Positions 1-13,170 of a DNA stretch of 64,000 bases are shown piece by piece; within the stretch, counting starts at the first letter, position 1, and every line of letters begins with the position of its first letter. Source of the stretch: Tamarix chinensis (taxonomy: Eukaryota; Streptophyta; Magnoliopsida; Caryophyllales; Tamaricaceae); contig CM060174.1 of NCBI GenBank assembly GCA_030549775.1, forward strand, positions 68,407,566-68,471,565, read 5' to 3'. The translations under genes and the position numbers were made by a program. The notes beneath the pieces are model-generated. The model saw only the letters and a program-made list of their open reading frames with translations. It did no database searches and was not told where the DNA came from.

Positions 1-67
1 TCTCAGCTTTTGATGGTGCGTAGAATGGAATATCAAATGAATCAAGCTTTTGTTGCGTCACTTGACC
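1..67 (-). CDS. SABATH methyltransferase, exon 4 (5' part; gene continues beyond the window)
   Basis: This is the first 22 codons of the last recognisable exon. Read on the minus strand from 67, it follows an acceptor ending CTACAG and encodes GQVTQQKLDSF then DIPFYAPSKAE. The pattern KLDSFxxPxYxPSxxE is the conserved SABATH segment that follows the third intron. The frame continues exon 3 in phase 0 (LIKK then GQV). The active-site cap and C-terminal part of the enzyme lie outside the window, so I cannot tell whether the gene is intact. Confidence 0.85.
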
Positions 68-260
68 CTGTAGCTCCACATATAAAAAATAAAATGATTA
101 GTTATATGATAGACCGAGCGTCTCATCTACTTTGATTCGATAAATAATCTAGTCGAATGATTTTTAAATAAAAAGATCTATGTTGAATTTTTTATATACG
201 TTTGTTAATAATTTTATATTTTTATATAGATACTTAATGATAAGTTGTAATTGAATGTAC
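68..260 (-). other. Intron 3 of the SABATH gene
   Basis: This is a 193-bp AT-rich intron. The donor is AAAAAG followed by GTACAT (reading from 260 down) and the acceptor is CTACAG ending at 68. It is phase 0. No other feature was seen inside. Confidence 0.8.
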
Positions 261-533
261 CTTTTTGATTAGTTCAACAAATGAGTCTGTGAGAAGTTGC
301 CAAGTCTTCAAGTTGCCCCTATCAAAGTGGTCTTCGCCTTTTCTTCCAAGAAATACTAAGACCATTCGTCCTTCCTGTATTAGCTCTTGAGACCGTAACC
401 GGAGAAACGAGGAGAAGTCTTCTTGGAATTGCTTTAAATATGCTTGGTTTATGGATGGAGGGCTATTTTTTGTAATGTAGATACTACATTTATTCATTGA
501 TTCCCCCTTCTCATTATAAATAGCTGGAGGAAT
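261..533 (-). CDS. SABATH methyltransferase, exon 3
   Basis: The exon has 91 codons. It begins after a CATATAG acceptor with IPPAIYNEKGES and ends ELIKK at a GTACAT donor. It carries the family hallmark SPPSINQAYLKQF, then the FLRLRSQEL helix and GRMVLVFLGRK, which is the beta-strand of the methyltransferase fold after the substrate-binding loop. The first in-frame ATG (497) is internal. The true exon start at 533 comes from the acceptor and from the protein joining exon 2 without a gap: LHWLSK then IPPAIYNEK, where relatives have WLSxVPxx. No stops or frameshifts are visible. Exon 2 lies 28 kb away on the same strand, and no other SABATH exons occur between. Alternatively this belongs to a separate truncated copy, but phase and content fit one gene. 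Confidence 0.85.
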
Positions 534-1259
534 CTATATGTTGATGAGATAAAATATTTATTAGAACCAAAACAAAATCAATGATGAGATTAGAAAATAT
601 TTATAACCAAGGATGTACGAAAAATAAGATCCTCCTCATTTTCGAACTTTGTAACAAAATTTATAAAGTTATTATAATGCATCCATCTATCTTTCAATCT
701 ATATATATATATATAAGTTGAATCCCTATTGAAATGAGTCATATGGACTACAACAAAAGCAAAAGAAATCTCATTTAATATTATACATAACTTATTAGTT
801 TTGAGAATGTGTACCTAAACTAGATCCCAACAAAATGTCAATCTATTTATACAATAACAATTTAAGAGAAAGATTTTTTTCCCACTTTTCTTTAATCATT
901 TTTTCCTTTTCACCTTTATCCTTAACATACTTTTCAATGTGTCAATCATCATTAGAGATGATAAAAGTTGATCCGACCCACCCAACCAGATCCCACCAGG
1001 ACAAAACCCGACCTAGTACTAACCCGATAATAATTATTCCAACCCAAACCAGGCCCCATCCGATATAAACCCGACAAGATGTCGATAAGTTGCTGACCCG
1101 ACCCGATGTTGACTCAATCAGACATCAAAATCTATTATAATAATAATAAATTACACACACTTTATTATTTATTTAATGTTTTTAAAAATATAGTATTTTA
1201 TAAATTATATTTATTTTCCATACGTTTACCCTAGACATCTTTATTTATTACTGATAACC
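534..1259. other. Intronic AT-rich DNA with a TA microsatellite and a CCGACCC-rich patch
   Basis: No gene was seen. A (TA)n run lies at about 701-715. From about 968 to 1105 the sequence is markedly more GC-rich and made of degenerate words such as CCGACCC, CCCAACC and AACCCGAC. This is low-complexity sequence of a kind often seen in plant non-coding DNA. Short reading frames over it are compositional. Confidence 0.5.
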
Positions 1260-4200
1260 TAATAAATATTTCCATAGAAAAATACAACATTAAGAAGCCA
1301 TAATAATAATTTCATAAACAAGTAAATAAATAAATGATAATAAATAATAAATATATTTGTAATATTGAATCATGCAATATTTTTTATTGTTAAAATTTAT
1401 AAATATATTTATTATTTTTTTATGAAAATAAAACTCATCTAATGTTCTTATTCCATTTATGTGTACTAGTAATTTTATGATTTTTTTATAATATTCACAA
1501 TATAATAAATGATAATTATACATTGTATAGTCATATTATGATCACCTTTATTATATAAAATTATCTTTTTTTAAGTAATCAAATAACTAATAAATACCTT
1601 TGTTAGATTGAATTATGCAATGTTTTTATTGTTCAAATATATAAATATTTTTATTATTTACGTGTAAAAATAAAACGGATCTAATATTCTCATTTCATAT
1701 ATGTGTACTATTAATCTTATGGTTGTCTCTAATATTTACAATATAATGAACGATAATTATAATTTGTATGGTTGTATGATGATCACCTTTAGTTTATAAA
1801 ATTATCTTTTCTAGGTAATCAAATAAATGATAAATATATTTGCTAGATTGAATCATGTAATGTTTTTTATCGTCAATATTAATAAATAACTTTATTATTT
1901 ACTTGTGAAAATAAAACACATCAAATGTTCTCATTTTCATTTATATCTACTAGTAATATTATGATTCTCTCTAATATTTACAATGTAATAAATGATTATT
2001 ATACATTGTATAGTCATATTTTGATCACCTTTATTTTAGAAAATTATCTTTTTTTAAGTAATCAAATAAATGATAAATATATTTATTAGATTGAATCATG
2101 TAATATTTTTAATTTTTAAAATTTATAAATTTTTTATTATTTACTTGTGAAAATAAAGCACATCTAATGTTCTTATTCCATTTATGTGTACTAGTAATTT
2201 TATGATTTTTTCTAATATTTACAATGTAAAAAATGATAATTATATATTGTATAGTCATATTATGATCACTTTTATTTCATAAAATTATCTTTTTTTAAGT
2301 AATTAAATAAATGATAAATATATTTGTTAGATTGAATCATGTAATCTTTTCTATTATTAAAATTAATAAATATCTCTATTATTTACTTGTGAAAATAAAA
2401 CACATCAAATGTTCTTATTTTCATTTATATGTCCTAGTAATCTTATAATTGTCTCTAATATATAAAATAAAATAAATGATAATTATAAATTTTATAGTCA
2501 TATTATGATCACTTATATTTTATAAAATTATATTTTTTTTAAGTAATCAAATAAATGATAAATATATTTGTTAGATTGAATCATGTAATGTTTTTTATTG
2601 TTGAAATTTATAAATATTTTTATTATTTAGATGTTAAAATATAGCGAATCTAATATTCTCATTTCAAATATGTGTCCTAGTAATATTATCATTGTCTCTA
2701 ATATTTACAATGTAATAAATGATAATTAAACATTGTATAGTCATATTATGATCACTTTTATTTTATAAAATTATCTTTTTTTAAGTAATAAAATAAATGA
2801 TAAATATATTTGTTAGATTGAATCATGTAATGTTTTTAATTGTTAAAATTTATAAATATCATTATTATTTACTTGTGAAAATAAAGCGCATATAATGTTC
2901 TTAATCCATTTATATGTACTAGTAATTTTATGATTTTTTCTAATATTTACAATATAATAAATGATAATTATACATTGTATAGTGATATTATGATCACCTT
3001 TATTTTAGAAAATTATCTTTTTAAAGTAATCAAATAAATGATAATAGATGATAAATATCATCGTTAGATTGAATTATTCAATGCTTTTATTGTTAAAATT
3101 TATAAGTATTTTTATTATTTATGTGTAAAAATAAAATATATCTAATATTCTCATTTCATTTATGTGTACTAGTAATCTTATGATTGTCTCTAATATTTAC
3201 AATGTAATAAATGATAATTATACATTGTATAGGCGTATTATGATTACCTTTATTTTTTAAAATTATCTTTTTTAAGTAATCTAATAATTGATAAATACTT
3301 TTGTTAGATTAAATCATGTAATATTTTTTATTGTTAAAATTTATAAATATCTTTATTACTTAGTTGTGAAAATAAAACAAATCTAATGTTATTATTTTCA
3401 TATATGTGTACTAGAAATCTTATGATTGTCTCTAATATTTACAATATGATGAATGATAATTATAAATTGCATAGTCATATTTTATACATTTTTTAAGCAA
3501 TCAAATAAATAATAAATACCCTTATATGAGTGATTTATGAAATGTTTTTATTGTTAAAATTTATATATATTTTTATTGTTTACGTATAAAAATAAAGGAA
3601 TCTAATATTCTCATTTCATTTGTGTGTGTTTGTAATGTTACGGTTGTCTCTAATATTTACAATGTAAGAAATGATAATTATACATTATATAGTCATATTA
3701 CAATTACCTTTATTTTATAAAATTATCTTTTTTAAGTAATCAAATAAATGATAAATATATCTGTTAGATTGAATCATGTAATATTTTTTATTGTTGAAAT
3801 TTATAAATATTCGTATTATTGAGGTGTTAAAATATAGCGAATCTAATATTCTCATTTCAAATATGTGTACTAGTAATATTATTATTGTCTTTAATATTTA
3901 CAATGTAATAAATGATAATTAAACAGTTTATAGTCATATTATGATCACCGTTATTTTACAAAATTATCTTTTTTTTAAGTAATCATATAAATGATAAATA
4001 TATTTGTTAGATTGAATCATGTAATGTTTTTAATTGTTAAACCATTATTATTTACTTGTGAAAATAAAGCGCATCTAATGTTCTTAATCCATTTATATTT
4101 ACTAGTAATTTTATGATTTTTTCTAATAATAACAATATAATAAATGATAATTATACATTGGATAGTCATATTATGATCACCTTTATTTTAGAAAATTATC

Positions 4201-5155
4201 TTTTTTTAAGTAATCAAATAAATGAAAAATACCTTTGTTAGATAGAATTATAAAAAGTTTTTATGGTTAAAATATATAAATATTTTTATTATTTAGGTCT
4301 AAAAATAAAGCGAATTTAATATTCTCATTTCATTTATGTGTACTAGTATTATTATGATTGTCTCTAATATTTACAATAAAATAAATGATAATTAAACATT
4401 ATATAGTCGTATTATGATCACCTTTATTTTATAAAATTATCTTTTTTTAAATAATAAAATAAATGATAAATATATTTGTTATATTGAATCATGTAATCTT
4501 TTTAATTGTTAAAATTTATAAATATCTTTATTATTTACTTGTAAAAATAAGAAAATCTAATGTTATTATTCCATTTATGTGTACTAGTAATTTTATAATT
4601 TTTTCTAATATTTACAATATGATAAATGATAATTATACATTGTATAGTCATATTATGATCACCTTTATTTTATAAAATTATATTTTTATGTGTGCTAATA
4701 ATTTTATGAATTTTTCTAATATTTACAATATAATAAATGATAATTATACATTATATAGTGATATTATGATCACCTTTATTTTATAAAATTATCTTTTTTA
4801 TGTAATTAAATAAATGATAATCAATGATAAACATTGTTGTGAGATTAAATTATGCAATGCTTTTTATTGTTAAAATTTATAAGTATTTTTTTTATTTATG
4901 TGTAAAAATAAAGTAGATCTAATATTCTCATTTCATTTATGTGTATTATTAATCTTATAATTGCCTCTAATATTTACAATGTAATAAATGATAATTATAC
5001 ATTGTATAGTCGTATTATGATCACCTTTATTTTATAAAATTATCTTTTTTAAGTAATTAAATAAATGATAAATATGTTTGTTAGATTAGATCAATAATGT
5101 TTTTTATCCTTTAAATTTATAAATAGCTTTATTATTTACTTGTGAAAATAAATAG
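1260..5155. repeat. Tandem array of about 16 copies of a ~242-bp AT-rich repeat
   Basis: The word TTAGATTGAATCATGTAATG or a close variant recurs at about 1366, 1611, 1851, 2094, 2335, 2579, 2821, 3072, 3312, 3532, 3772, 4015, 4246, 4487, 4848 and 5089, a spacing of about 240-245 bp. Each unit also carries AATGATAATTATACATTG and TCATATTATGATCACCTTTA in the same order. One unit near 4685-4790 is partial. The copies differ by scattered substitutions and small indels. The unit has no coding potential. The array lies in intron 2 of the SABATH gene. Confidence 0.85.
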
Positions 5156-6707
5156 AGTTTGAATCATGTCAATGTCAGACTCATTATTTTTTCTTGATTT
5201 TAATTTAATTTAGATTGATAGACTTTGAGTGTTGTGTGGCATAGGATGGATGAAATGTGTACATGTTATATCCTTAATCTTGATAAACTAAGGTGTGTTC
5301 ACATTTATTTGATTTAGACTCAGTATATTTGGAATTAGCCTATTTTAACTTAGTCTGATTTAGGGATAATAATAGATTGGGTTTGATAAGACCAAGATCC
5401 ATACTCGTTTATGGTACCTAGATCCGATCTAGACTTATAGAGTATCAAAGTTTATAATCAGAGCAAAACTCATTGAGTATTATAGGTAAATGGGTTCTAG
5501 ATAAATAAAAATATTTTATATTATTGTTTAGAAATGAATAATATATCTAAATACTGATATATTTTTATTTCTATGTTAATATGTAATATTTTTTTCGTTG
5601 AGGATATTTTGATCCCTCAAGATCTTAAAAATAAAATTGGTTAATTCGTAATTAAAAATTCCATATGGATTGCTAATACAAATAAGGTATATAGGCATAC
5701 ATAAAATCAAAAATAGAAACTAAAAGTTTGAAGAAGATAGCAAGAAGCTAAAAGATTGCAAGAAATGTGGGGGAAAATAATAGAAACATAATAATAATTT
5801 AATAATACACGTGCGAGCAAGAGAGAGAGAGAGAATCACTCTATTTGTTGAAAAATCAAAACTTTCCATATGACCCATTAGATAAAAGATAAAAGATTGA
5901 GATTAGAAAAATACTACAATAATATACACTACTCATGGTTGACAAAAAAACTACCTTTAAGTAACTATGGAAACTATTCTAATTCGCTAAGAAAACTATA
6001 TGGTGTGTTTACTTTTGAAAAGCTATTATATATTTTTTTATCTTTAGTTTTCTATAGAGAAAAAAAATAATTTTCCATAGAAAAAAGTGCTTATTTTTTT
6101 TATATTATTAAAATGACATTCAAAGATAAACATTTGAAAATGTTTTCATGTTCATCTAAATTGGATTATAATAATATGAATGATAATAGCACTAATAATA
6201 TTATTCTATTATTAATTTTCATAATAATATTTGTATATAATTTATAATGATAATAATATAAATAATAATCTTATTCTTTATAAAAATATTATTAAAAAAA
6301 TAAAAGCTAATAATATCAATATTAAAACGTCAATAATAATGATAATATCACCAACAATGAGAATATCAATGCCAATGGTAATAATACTAATATTAATAAT
6401 TGTTATAATTTTATTAATAGTAATAATATCATTAGTATAACTTTCTTGTTCATAGTTATTCATTATTATTATTATTTCTTAAAAATAGAAAAAAATTATT
6501 ATTATTATAATATTATTGATATTATGTCTAGTATAATTTTATTAATAGAAATAACATAATTAATCTTACTATTTTATTAATTTTAATTGTATTAATAATG
6601 ATATTTTTATTTTCAACAATATTAATAAACTTTTATGATTAATGGAAAAAATAACTCTATTACTATGATATTTATTAACATTATTATTACTAATAATATT
6701 AATATTC

Positions 6708-6765
<58 letters not shown>

Positions 6766-6780
6766 AAAGAATAACAATAC
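5156..6780. other. AT-rich intronic DNA, no gene; GA and AAT/ATT microsatellites
   Basis: No coding homology was seen. A (GA)n run lies at about 5820-5834. At about 6712-6764 an (AAT)n tract switches into (ATT)n, so it can fold back on itself. The small reading frames at 6231-6823 are translations of this simple sequence. The copia 5' LTR begins directly after it. Confidence 0.6.
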
Positions 6781-6934
6781 TGTTGATAGAATATGTATAT
6801 ATTTTTTAATAATCTTTGATTAACATCTGCTTGTATTAGGTGTATAACAACCTTCCTTATTTGTAGCCTAGGTTTACTTTGTAAATTATATATTATTGAC
6901 TATTGGAAATCATTGAGAATCACGAATGATATTC
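6781..6934 (+). repeat. Copia 5' LTR
   Basis: It begins TGTTGATAGAATATG and ends near GAATGATATTC. It matches 11428-11580 along its full length, including TTGTATTAGGTGTATAACAA and CCTTCCTTATTTGTAGCCTA. The exact 3' boundary is uncertain by a few bases because the two copies diverge after GATATTC. Confidence 0.8.
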
Positions 6935-6940
6935 GATTCG

Positions 6941-6954
6941 TGGTATCAGAGCCC
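6941..6954 (+). promoter_or_regulatory. Copia primer-binding site (initiator Met-tRNA type)
   Basis: TGGTATCAGAGCCC follows the 5' LTR after a 6-bp gap. It matches the classic plant PBS complementary to the 3' end of initiator methionine tRNA, used to prime minus-strand DNA synthesis. Confidence 0.85.
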
Positions 6955-7152
6955 TAGGGCATCTTCCTCTCCATTACTTCCATTGTGCCCTAGTAGCAAC
7001 CTCCTTCTCTCTATCACTCTCTACCTTCTTCCTTCCCTATTTTTTCTTTTTTTCTCTCTCTTCCTTTCATCCTCCAAGGGTGACCCAAAATCCACCTTAA
7101 TCCAGCCCTTGTTGTGTCTAATATCAAGACACATATCAATGTGGTTCTTGAG

Positions 7153-7773
7153 ATGGAGAACGTCCAATACTCAACATGGGTGGAACTCTTCAAGATACAC
7201 GCTCGTTCCCATAAGGTAATCTACCATACCATTCCTTCGATGAAAGGTAAAGAGAAGGTACCTATAACCAACGAGGAAAAAGAATTATGAGACATCCTTG
7301 ATGCTACAGTTCTACAATGGATATATTCAACTATCTCCAAAGATTTACTGAATACTACCATTGAACCCGATGCAACGGCCATAGATGCTTGGAATTGATT
7401 AGGTGAAATATTCCAAGATAATGAACACTCTTGTGCCATGACTCTTAAACAAGAATTCTTTGCCACCAAAATGGAAGACTTTCCTAATGTTTCTTCCTAT
7501 TGTCAGCATCTCAAAGAATTGTTTGATCAATTGAGAAACGCTAGTACACCGGTGACCAATGATCGTCTTGTTCTTCAACTGAATTTAGGGCTCACTACAT
7601 CAGAAAAACATGTGGGCACTCTAATTCACCAAAGCAAACCCCTCCCTCAGTTCTATCAATCACACTCTATGCTTGTTCTTGAAGAGGTGGGTCTAGCAAA
7701 AATGGCTACCACAACCAATGAAACCACCATGGTTGCTACTTCTTCTAAAGAATTAGATGACTCCAACCTATAA
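7153..7773 (+). pseudogene. Copia gag polyprotein remnant
   Basis: From the ATG at 7153 the frame reads MENVQYSTWVELFKIHARSH and continues through VPITNEEKEL, LQWIYSTISKDLL and FFATKMEDFPNVSSYCQHLK to 7773. This is the copia gag pattern (UBN2-type capsid region). In-frame TGA codons occur near 7288 and 7396, the second after AWN. From 7438 on, 111 codons are open. The glycine-rich segment just downstream (7790-7910) sits where the nucleocapsid tail would be, but no intact zinc knuckle is readable. Confidence 0.75.
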
Positions 7774-8127
7774 AATGACACCTCCACAAAAAAAACGTGG
7801 TGGAAAAGGTCATCAAAACCACAACAATGGTGGTAAGAAAAGCACCAATGGCTGCGGTGGTGGCCATGATGGAGGAAAAGGTGATCACGGTGGTGGTCAC
7901 AATGGAGGATAGCAACAATCGGTGACCAATAGCCCCTGGCAATAGTAGAAGAGGTCGTATCCCCCATGGGGTTAGATGCCACAATGTACGCCCCCCTCCC
8001 TGTCCATATCCAACCATATCATGGACCAAGCAACAAATCCTAATGAGGCAGGCTGGTGTATTTAGGCTGAGACCCCAACAGGCATATACAGCATTAGCAA
8101 GTCTAGTGGGGTATGCTCCAACCAACA

Positions 8128-11100
8128 TTAAGCAAGCCATGCACACTATGTTTCTCTCTCATCCCGATCCACAATGGTACATGGATACAAGAGAAATATC
8201 CCACATGATATAAAACTAAGGTACTCTCTCGTCTTATTTTAATTTGAGCAATGAACATAGTATAATTGTTGGAAATGGCCATTCTATTCCTATTAATGGT
8301 TTTAGTAGTGCTAATTTGATTTCCCTTCACCCACCATTAATATTTAACAATGAACTTCAAGCCCCAAAATTAATAAAAAAAAATTAGTTTCTGTCTACAA
8401 ATTCACCAATGATAATAAAGTTTCTCTTGAATTTGACCCCTTTGAGGTTTTCTATGAAATTCTTCAGACAGGGATGTCTCTCATGAGATGTAGTAGCTGG
8501 GGCAAGCAATATCCTATCACCACCACCAAAACCACTTATCAAGCCACTTATCCATCAACATTTGCAGCTCTTTCATCTTCTCTTTAGCATGAACAACTAG
8601 ATCACCCGGGAGCTCCTATCTTAGCCTCTCTTAGGCAAAATAAATTGATTGAATGTAATAACACTAGTAGCTTTACTCTTTTTCATTCTTGTTCACTTGG
8701 TAAACATGTTAAATTTCCATTTTTTTTTACTTCATATGACTCTACTTTTATTCCATTTGATATCATACATAGTGATTTGTGGACATCTCCTATTTTAAAA
8801 TTCTCAGGCCAACATTATTATTTGCTCTTTTTGAATGACTATTCTAAGTTTTTGTGGACATTTCCTATCTCCAACAAATCCCAAGTCTATCCAACCTTTC
8901 TTGATTTTTGGGCCTATATCAAAACACAATTTAATTAAGAAATAAAAAAATGTCCAATGTGATAATGGAAAAGAATATGACAATGGACCGTTTCTAAAAT
9001 TGTGTAAGGAAAATGGCATTTCATTTTATTTTTCATGTCCACATACTTTGTCTCAAAATGGAAAAGCCAAAAGAAAATTTCGGGCTATTAAGAATGTCAT
9101 TCACATTTTGGTAGGCCATGCTTCCTTACCCACATCTTTTTAGCACCATGCATTACAAATGGCCACATATCTGCTTAATATTTTACCAAGCAAACTCCTC
9201 ACCTATTAGTCACCTCTCAAAATCCTCTACCAAAAAGACCCCTCTTACTCTCATCTTCAAGTCTTTGGACATTTATGTTATCTACTTTTCCCATCCACCA
9301 TAATTCATAAACTCCAACCTCGATCAACTCTATGTGTCTTTTTGGGATACCCCCAAATCATCATAGCTATATATGCTATGACTTATCCTCTCGTAAAATC
9401 ATCATAAGTCGTCATGTTCTCTTTGATGAGATACAATTTTTGTATAAAAAGCTATATACTCCAACCTATCCATCCTATGATTTTATTGAGGAAGGGTTAT
9501 CACCTTATGTGATAAATCACCTCCAAAATCATGCACTTTCTCCCAACCCAAACACACAATAGGCCCACTCCTCCCCATCTCAACCTCACCCTGCTACATC
9601 TTTGGCCCAAAATGCAGATGGCCCAGATCTACCACTAGGCATGTCGTCCCAGCACCCGAGCTCTCCAAGGCGCCCTTCCTTGTGGCCCAACAATGTCCCT
9701 AGCCTTTCTACCCAATCAACCCAACCCCATATTGCACCCTCCTTAATTGACCAAACACCCATCCACCTAACCCAAAATCACAACCATCAGCTCACTTCCA
9801 CCCTTTCACAACCTTTTTTGAGTTTAGCCGTCACTAGAAGCTAGCATTATATTTTTAAACCAAATACAAAATATCACCACAACCTCCTTTCTCAGATCCC
9901 CAAATCCTCGTTACCTTGTAACCCTATGTTTGCACACAAAGATCCAAATTAGAAAATGGCTATGGAAGATAAATACAATGCTCCAATTAAAAATATGGCA
10001 TGGGTATTCGTACCTCATCCACCTAATGTTAATGTGATTAGGTCCATGTGGATTTTTAGACATAAAGAAAAATCTTATGGTTCTTTTGAAAGGCATAAAG
10101 CTTGTTCTGTAGGTGATGGTGTAGGTCAACGGGTTGGAGTGGATTGTGGTGAAACATTTAGACCAGTGGTAAAACTAGCTACCATTCGCATTGTGCTTAG
10201 TCTTACTCTCTTTAAAACTTAGCCTATTCATCAGTTAGATGTTAAAAAAAATGCTTTCTTACATAGGGACCTCAAAGAAATAGTATACATGCACTCGCCA
10301 TTGGGGTTCAAGGATCCACACTTTCCTAATCATGTGTGTCTCTTGAAGAAACCATTATATGGACTCAAGCAAGCTCCTAGAGCCTTAGATTCTCTCATAC
10401 CAAATCTCATAATTCACTATTCATCTATCGTAACGGTAATGATATGGCTTAAATTCTCCTATATGTGGATGAAATTATTCTCATTGCATTATCTAATGCA
10501 TTCTGTAAGTATATCATGATAATTCTTAGTTTAGAATTTGCTATAAAAGACCTAGGGCCTTTGAGTTAATTTTTAGGCATAGTTGTGACCAGTCATGCCA
10601 GTTATCTCTTTCTCTCTTAAAGAAAGAATGCTGAAGAAGTTTTCAACCGAGCCGGAATATCTTCTTGTAAGCCATCTGATACCATAGTTAACACTAAACA
10701 AAAACTTTGTGCTACATCTAGCACTCCCTATGAGGACCCATCTCTTTACAGAAGTCTTGTAGGTGCACTATAATATCTCACTTTTATCAAGCCTGACATA
10801 TCATATACGATGTAGCAAATATGTTTATTCATGCATAATCCCATAGAGGATCATATGCATGCTCTCAAGCACATATTGTGCTACATTCAAGGTACTTTAC
10901 ACTATGGCTTGCATCTTTTTCCATCATCAACATCCACTCGTGAGAATATGTATATAGATACAAATTGTGGCATGCATGTCATGATACTAAACAATCTACT
11001 TCGGGATATTATATTTTCCTTGGTGATAACTTGATTTCTTTGTCGTATAAACGCTAAGATACTTTATCCCGTTCTATTTTTGAGTCTGAATACAGATGCA

Positions 11101-11310
11101 TGGCTAATGTGGTTTCTAAGTCATGTTGGTTGCGTAACCTATATCTAGAGTTTCATTGTTCTATTCATAAGGCTACTTTAGTTTACTGCGATAATTTTGG
11201 TGTTATTTATCTTACTGAGAATCCTGTTCAACATCAACGCACTAAAAATATCAAAATAGACATTCACTTCACTCGTGAGAAAGTAGCTTGAGGACAGGTA
11301 TGCATTCTTC
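8128..11310 (+). pseudogene. Copia pol remnant (protease, integrase, RT, RNase H)
   Basis: The order fits copia pol. At about 8175 WYMDTREISHM stands where the protease DTGASSHM motif belongs. Integrase follows: FHSCSLGKHVKFPF and IIHSDLWTSP with its catalytic Asp (8645-8938), then CDNGKEYDNG and SCPHTLSQNGKAKRK (about 8950-9075). The expected glutamate motif NG-E-R is degenerate there. RT runs from about 9956: [63 protein letters not shown] stands where YVDD belongs. RNase H fragments are at 10831-11034 and 11095-11291 (CDNFGVIYLTENPVQHQRTK). Many stops separate these pieces, so the product is dead. Confidence 0.85.
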
Positions 11311-11427
11311 ATATCTCATCACGCTATCAAATTGTGGATATCTTTACAAAAGGTCTTCCATTGGTTTTATTTGAAGATTTTTGGGATAGTCTCTGCATAT
11401 GCCAACCTCTCGCTTTCACTACGGAGG

Positions 11428-11580
11428 TGTAATCGAATATTTATATATTTGTTAAAAATCTTTGATTAGCATTTACTTGTATTAGGTGTATAACAACCTT
11501 CCTTATTTGTAGCCTACGTTTACTTTATAACTTGTGTATTATTGACCATTGGAAATCAATGAGAATCACGAATGATATTC
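11428..11580 (+). repeat. Copia 3' LTR
   Basis: It begins TGTAATCGAATATTT directly after a short purine-rich stretch (ACGGAGG, a plausible polypurine tract) and ends with the same AATGATATTC as the 5' LTR. It is the right boundary of the element. Confidence 0.8.
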
Positions 11581-12714
11581 CTTTCAATTGTCATTAATAT
11601 TTATTTTATTTTTATTAATATTGATCAAATAATAATCATAATAATAATATTATTATTAATTATATTATTATATTTAACGAATTGATAAGTCTATTCATTA
11701 TGTTTGACAAACTATGGTTAAAAAGGTGCATGTTCTATAATTTCTAGATTTCATATTCTTCTTTTTATATATATATGTAATTGTTGGTCCTATAATTTCT
11801 TGATTTCATTTTTTTTAATTATATAAGAAATTTTCCTATAAAACTCATGCATCTTTGATAAATCTTATAAGTATTACTGGAATTAACATTGGTGATGAAT
11901 ATTAATTATGATAATTATTTTTGGAATACTTATGTTAATTATTTTTTACATTTTAAATCTCTACTGTAAATAGTAAAAACCCTTCTCCCCAAAAGAAACC
12001 CCATATCTATTATCTCTATAGATAATTTCAACACCCTTTACTACTTTTTTGGTATCTCTCTTCTACTTCAATTATTTTCCAAAGTTAGATATATATTTTG
12101 TCGTACCTACTATATAAGGTAAGATCCATGATCCCTATTTTTCATGTCCCCACCCTTTATTCCTAGTGGTTAGGTAATGAAAATGGAAATATAATTATTG
12201 ATGTACAGATACAAATCTAAGCTATGAAATAGGCTTGTGAGCTGCACCATCTCGAAGCAAAAGTCTTTTCTAATTCCTATAAGTGTATTTTTATGATTGA
12301 TGACTTGCTATGAATTTAATGAGTATAGAACTCAGCTGCATGAATCATAAAGCCAAACCAATTGTTTTGTTTGAAATATGTGTGGATTTTTTAAAGTCTC
12401 ATGCCATCCAAAAAAAATATGTATAGTAGCTCAAATACCGATGGAGATATTTCCACTTCTATGCCATCTAATCAAGCTCTATCCTTCCTCTACTTTTTCC
12501 TCATGTAATTTGGTAATGATCTGATGAGTTCATATTTTGACATATTTAAAACCTATATAATCTTCGTTTTTAGATATAGGCGAATAATTATGATTTTATG
12601 CTTAAGGGGTAATAATTACATAAATGATATTATTTAAGCTAAAATGATAATAATTAAATAAATTTAAATTACAACATTATTTATTAATTGTTATTAATTT
12701 TATTTTACAAGTAT
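11581..12714. other. AT-rich intronic DNA, nothing recognised
   Basis: No coding homology, RNA gene or long repeat was seen. Short ATT/AAT runs occur near 11635-11670 and a TA run near 11767. Confidence 0.5.
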
Positions 12715-13170
12715 TGTTTTTAAATAAAAGAAAAAGAAAGCTCGTACCTTTGGACCAACGGCCCAAGAGCCGATGGCCCAAAGGTCTGGAGATAAAATAG
12801 AGAACATGAGAGCTAGCAGCCACATAAAGCGAGGGCTAACATGGATGGTCAAAAAGAGCCGCATAAGACGTGCAGTGGGAGAGACAAGAAAAAAAAGGAC
12901 GGAGCTACAGAAGAAAGAAAAGTAGAGAGCCAACGATAGAGAGAAAAGTATAGAGCCAGAAGGCTCTGACGAGTAATCGCCACATGGAGATCAAGGAATA
13001 AGGGACGAAGCCGTAAGGTGGGAGTAAATCACCACATGAAAGTCGAGATAGAGCAAGCCAGTGAGAATTGAGAAGCCTGTGCCGAAAAAAAAAAAAAGAA
13101 GAATTTTTGCATGGAATTTCAAAGCATGCCGAGAAAGGAGAAGAGAGATAAAAAAAATAGAGGAGTTTTA
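12715..13170. other. Purine-rich, GC-elevated island of unknown origin
   Basis: Between AT-rich flanks lies about 450 bp rich in G and A on the plus strand (for example GAGAGACAAGAAAAAAAGGAC). It includes GGCCCAAGAGCCGATGGCCC near 12762, a pair of GGCCCA words. It has no convincing reading frame. The abrupt composition change suggests inserted DNA such as the pyrimidine-rich part of a minus-strand LTR, but no ends were found. Confidence 0.35.

Larger units (their letters stand above)
6781..11580 (+). mobile_element. Decayed Ty1/copia LTR retrotransposon, about 4.8 kb
   Basis: Two direct repeats of about 153 bp flank the element. A primer-binding site follows the left LTR. The internal order is gag, protease, integrase, reverse transcriptase, RNase H, which is the Ty1/copia order. 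All reading frames carry stops and frameshifts, so it cannot move on its own. The LTRs differ at roughly one position in ten by eye, which suggests an old insertion. I could not find a target duplication. The element is antisense to the SABATH gene whose intron contains it. Confidence 0.85.

Noticed and set aside
968..1105. Coding sequence over the CCGACCC-rich patch
   Set aside because: The 77-codon frame is mostly degenerate repeats of one short word with no homology. It lies in an intron.
6712..6764. CRISPR-like or regulatory array at the AAT/ATT tract
   Set aside because: It is a simple trinucleotide microsatellite that changes strand, without spacers.
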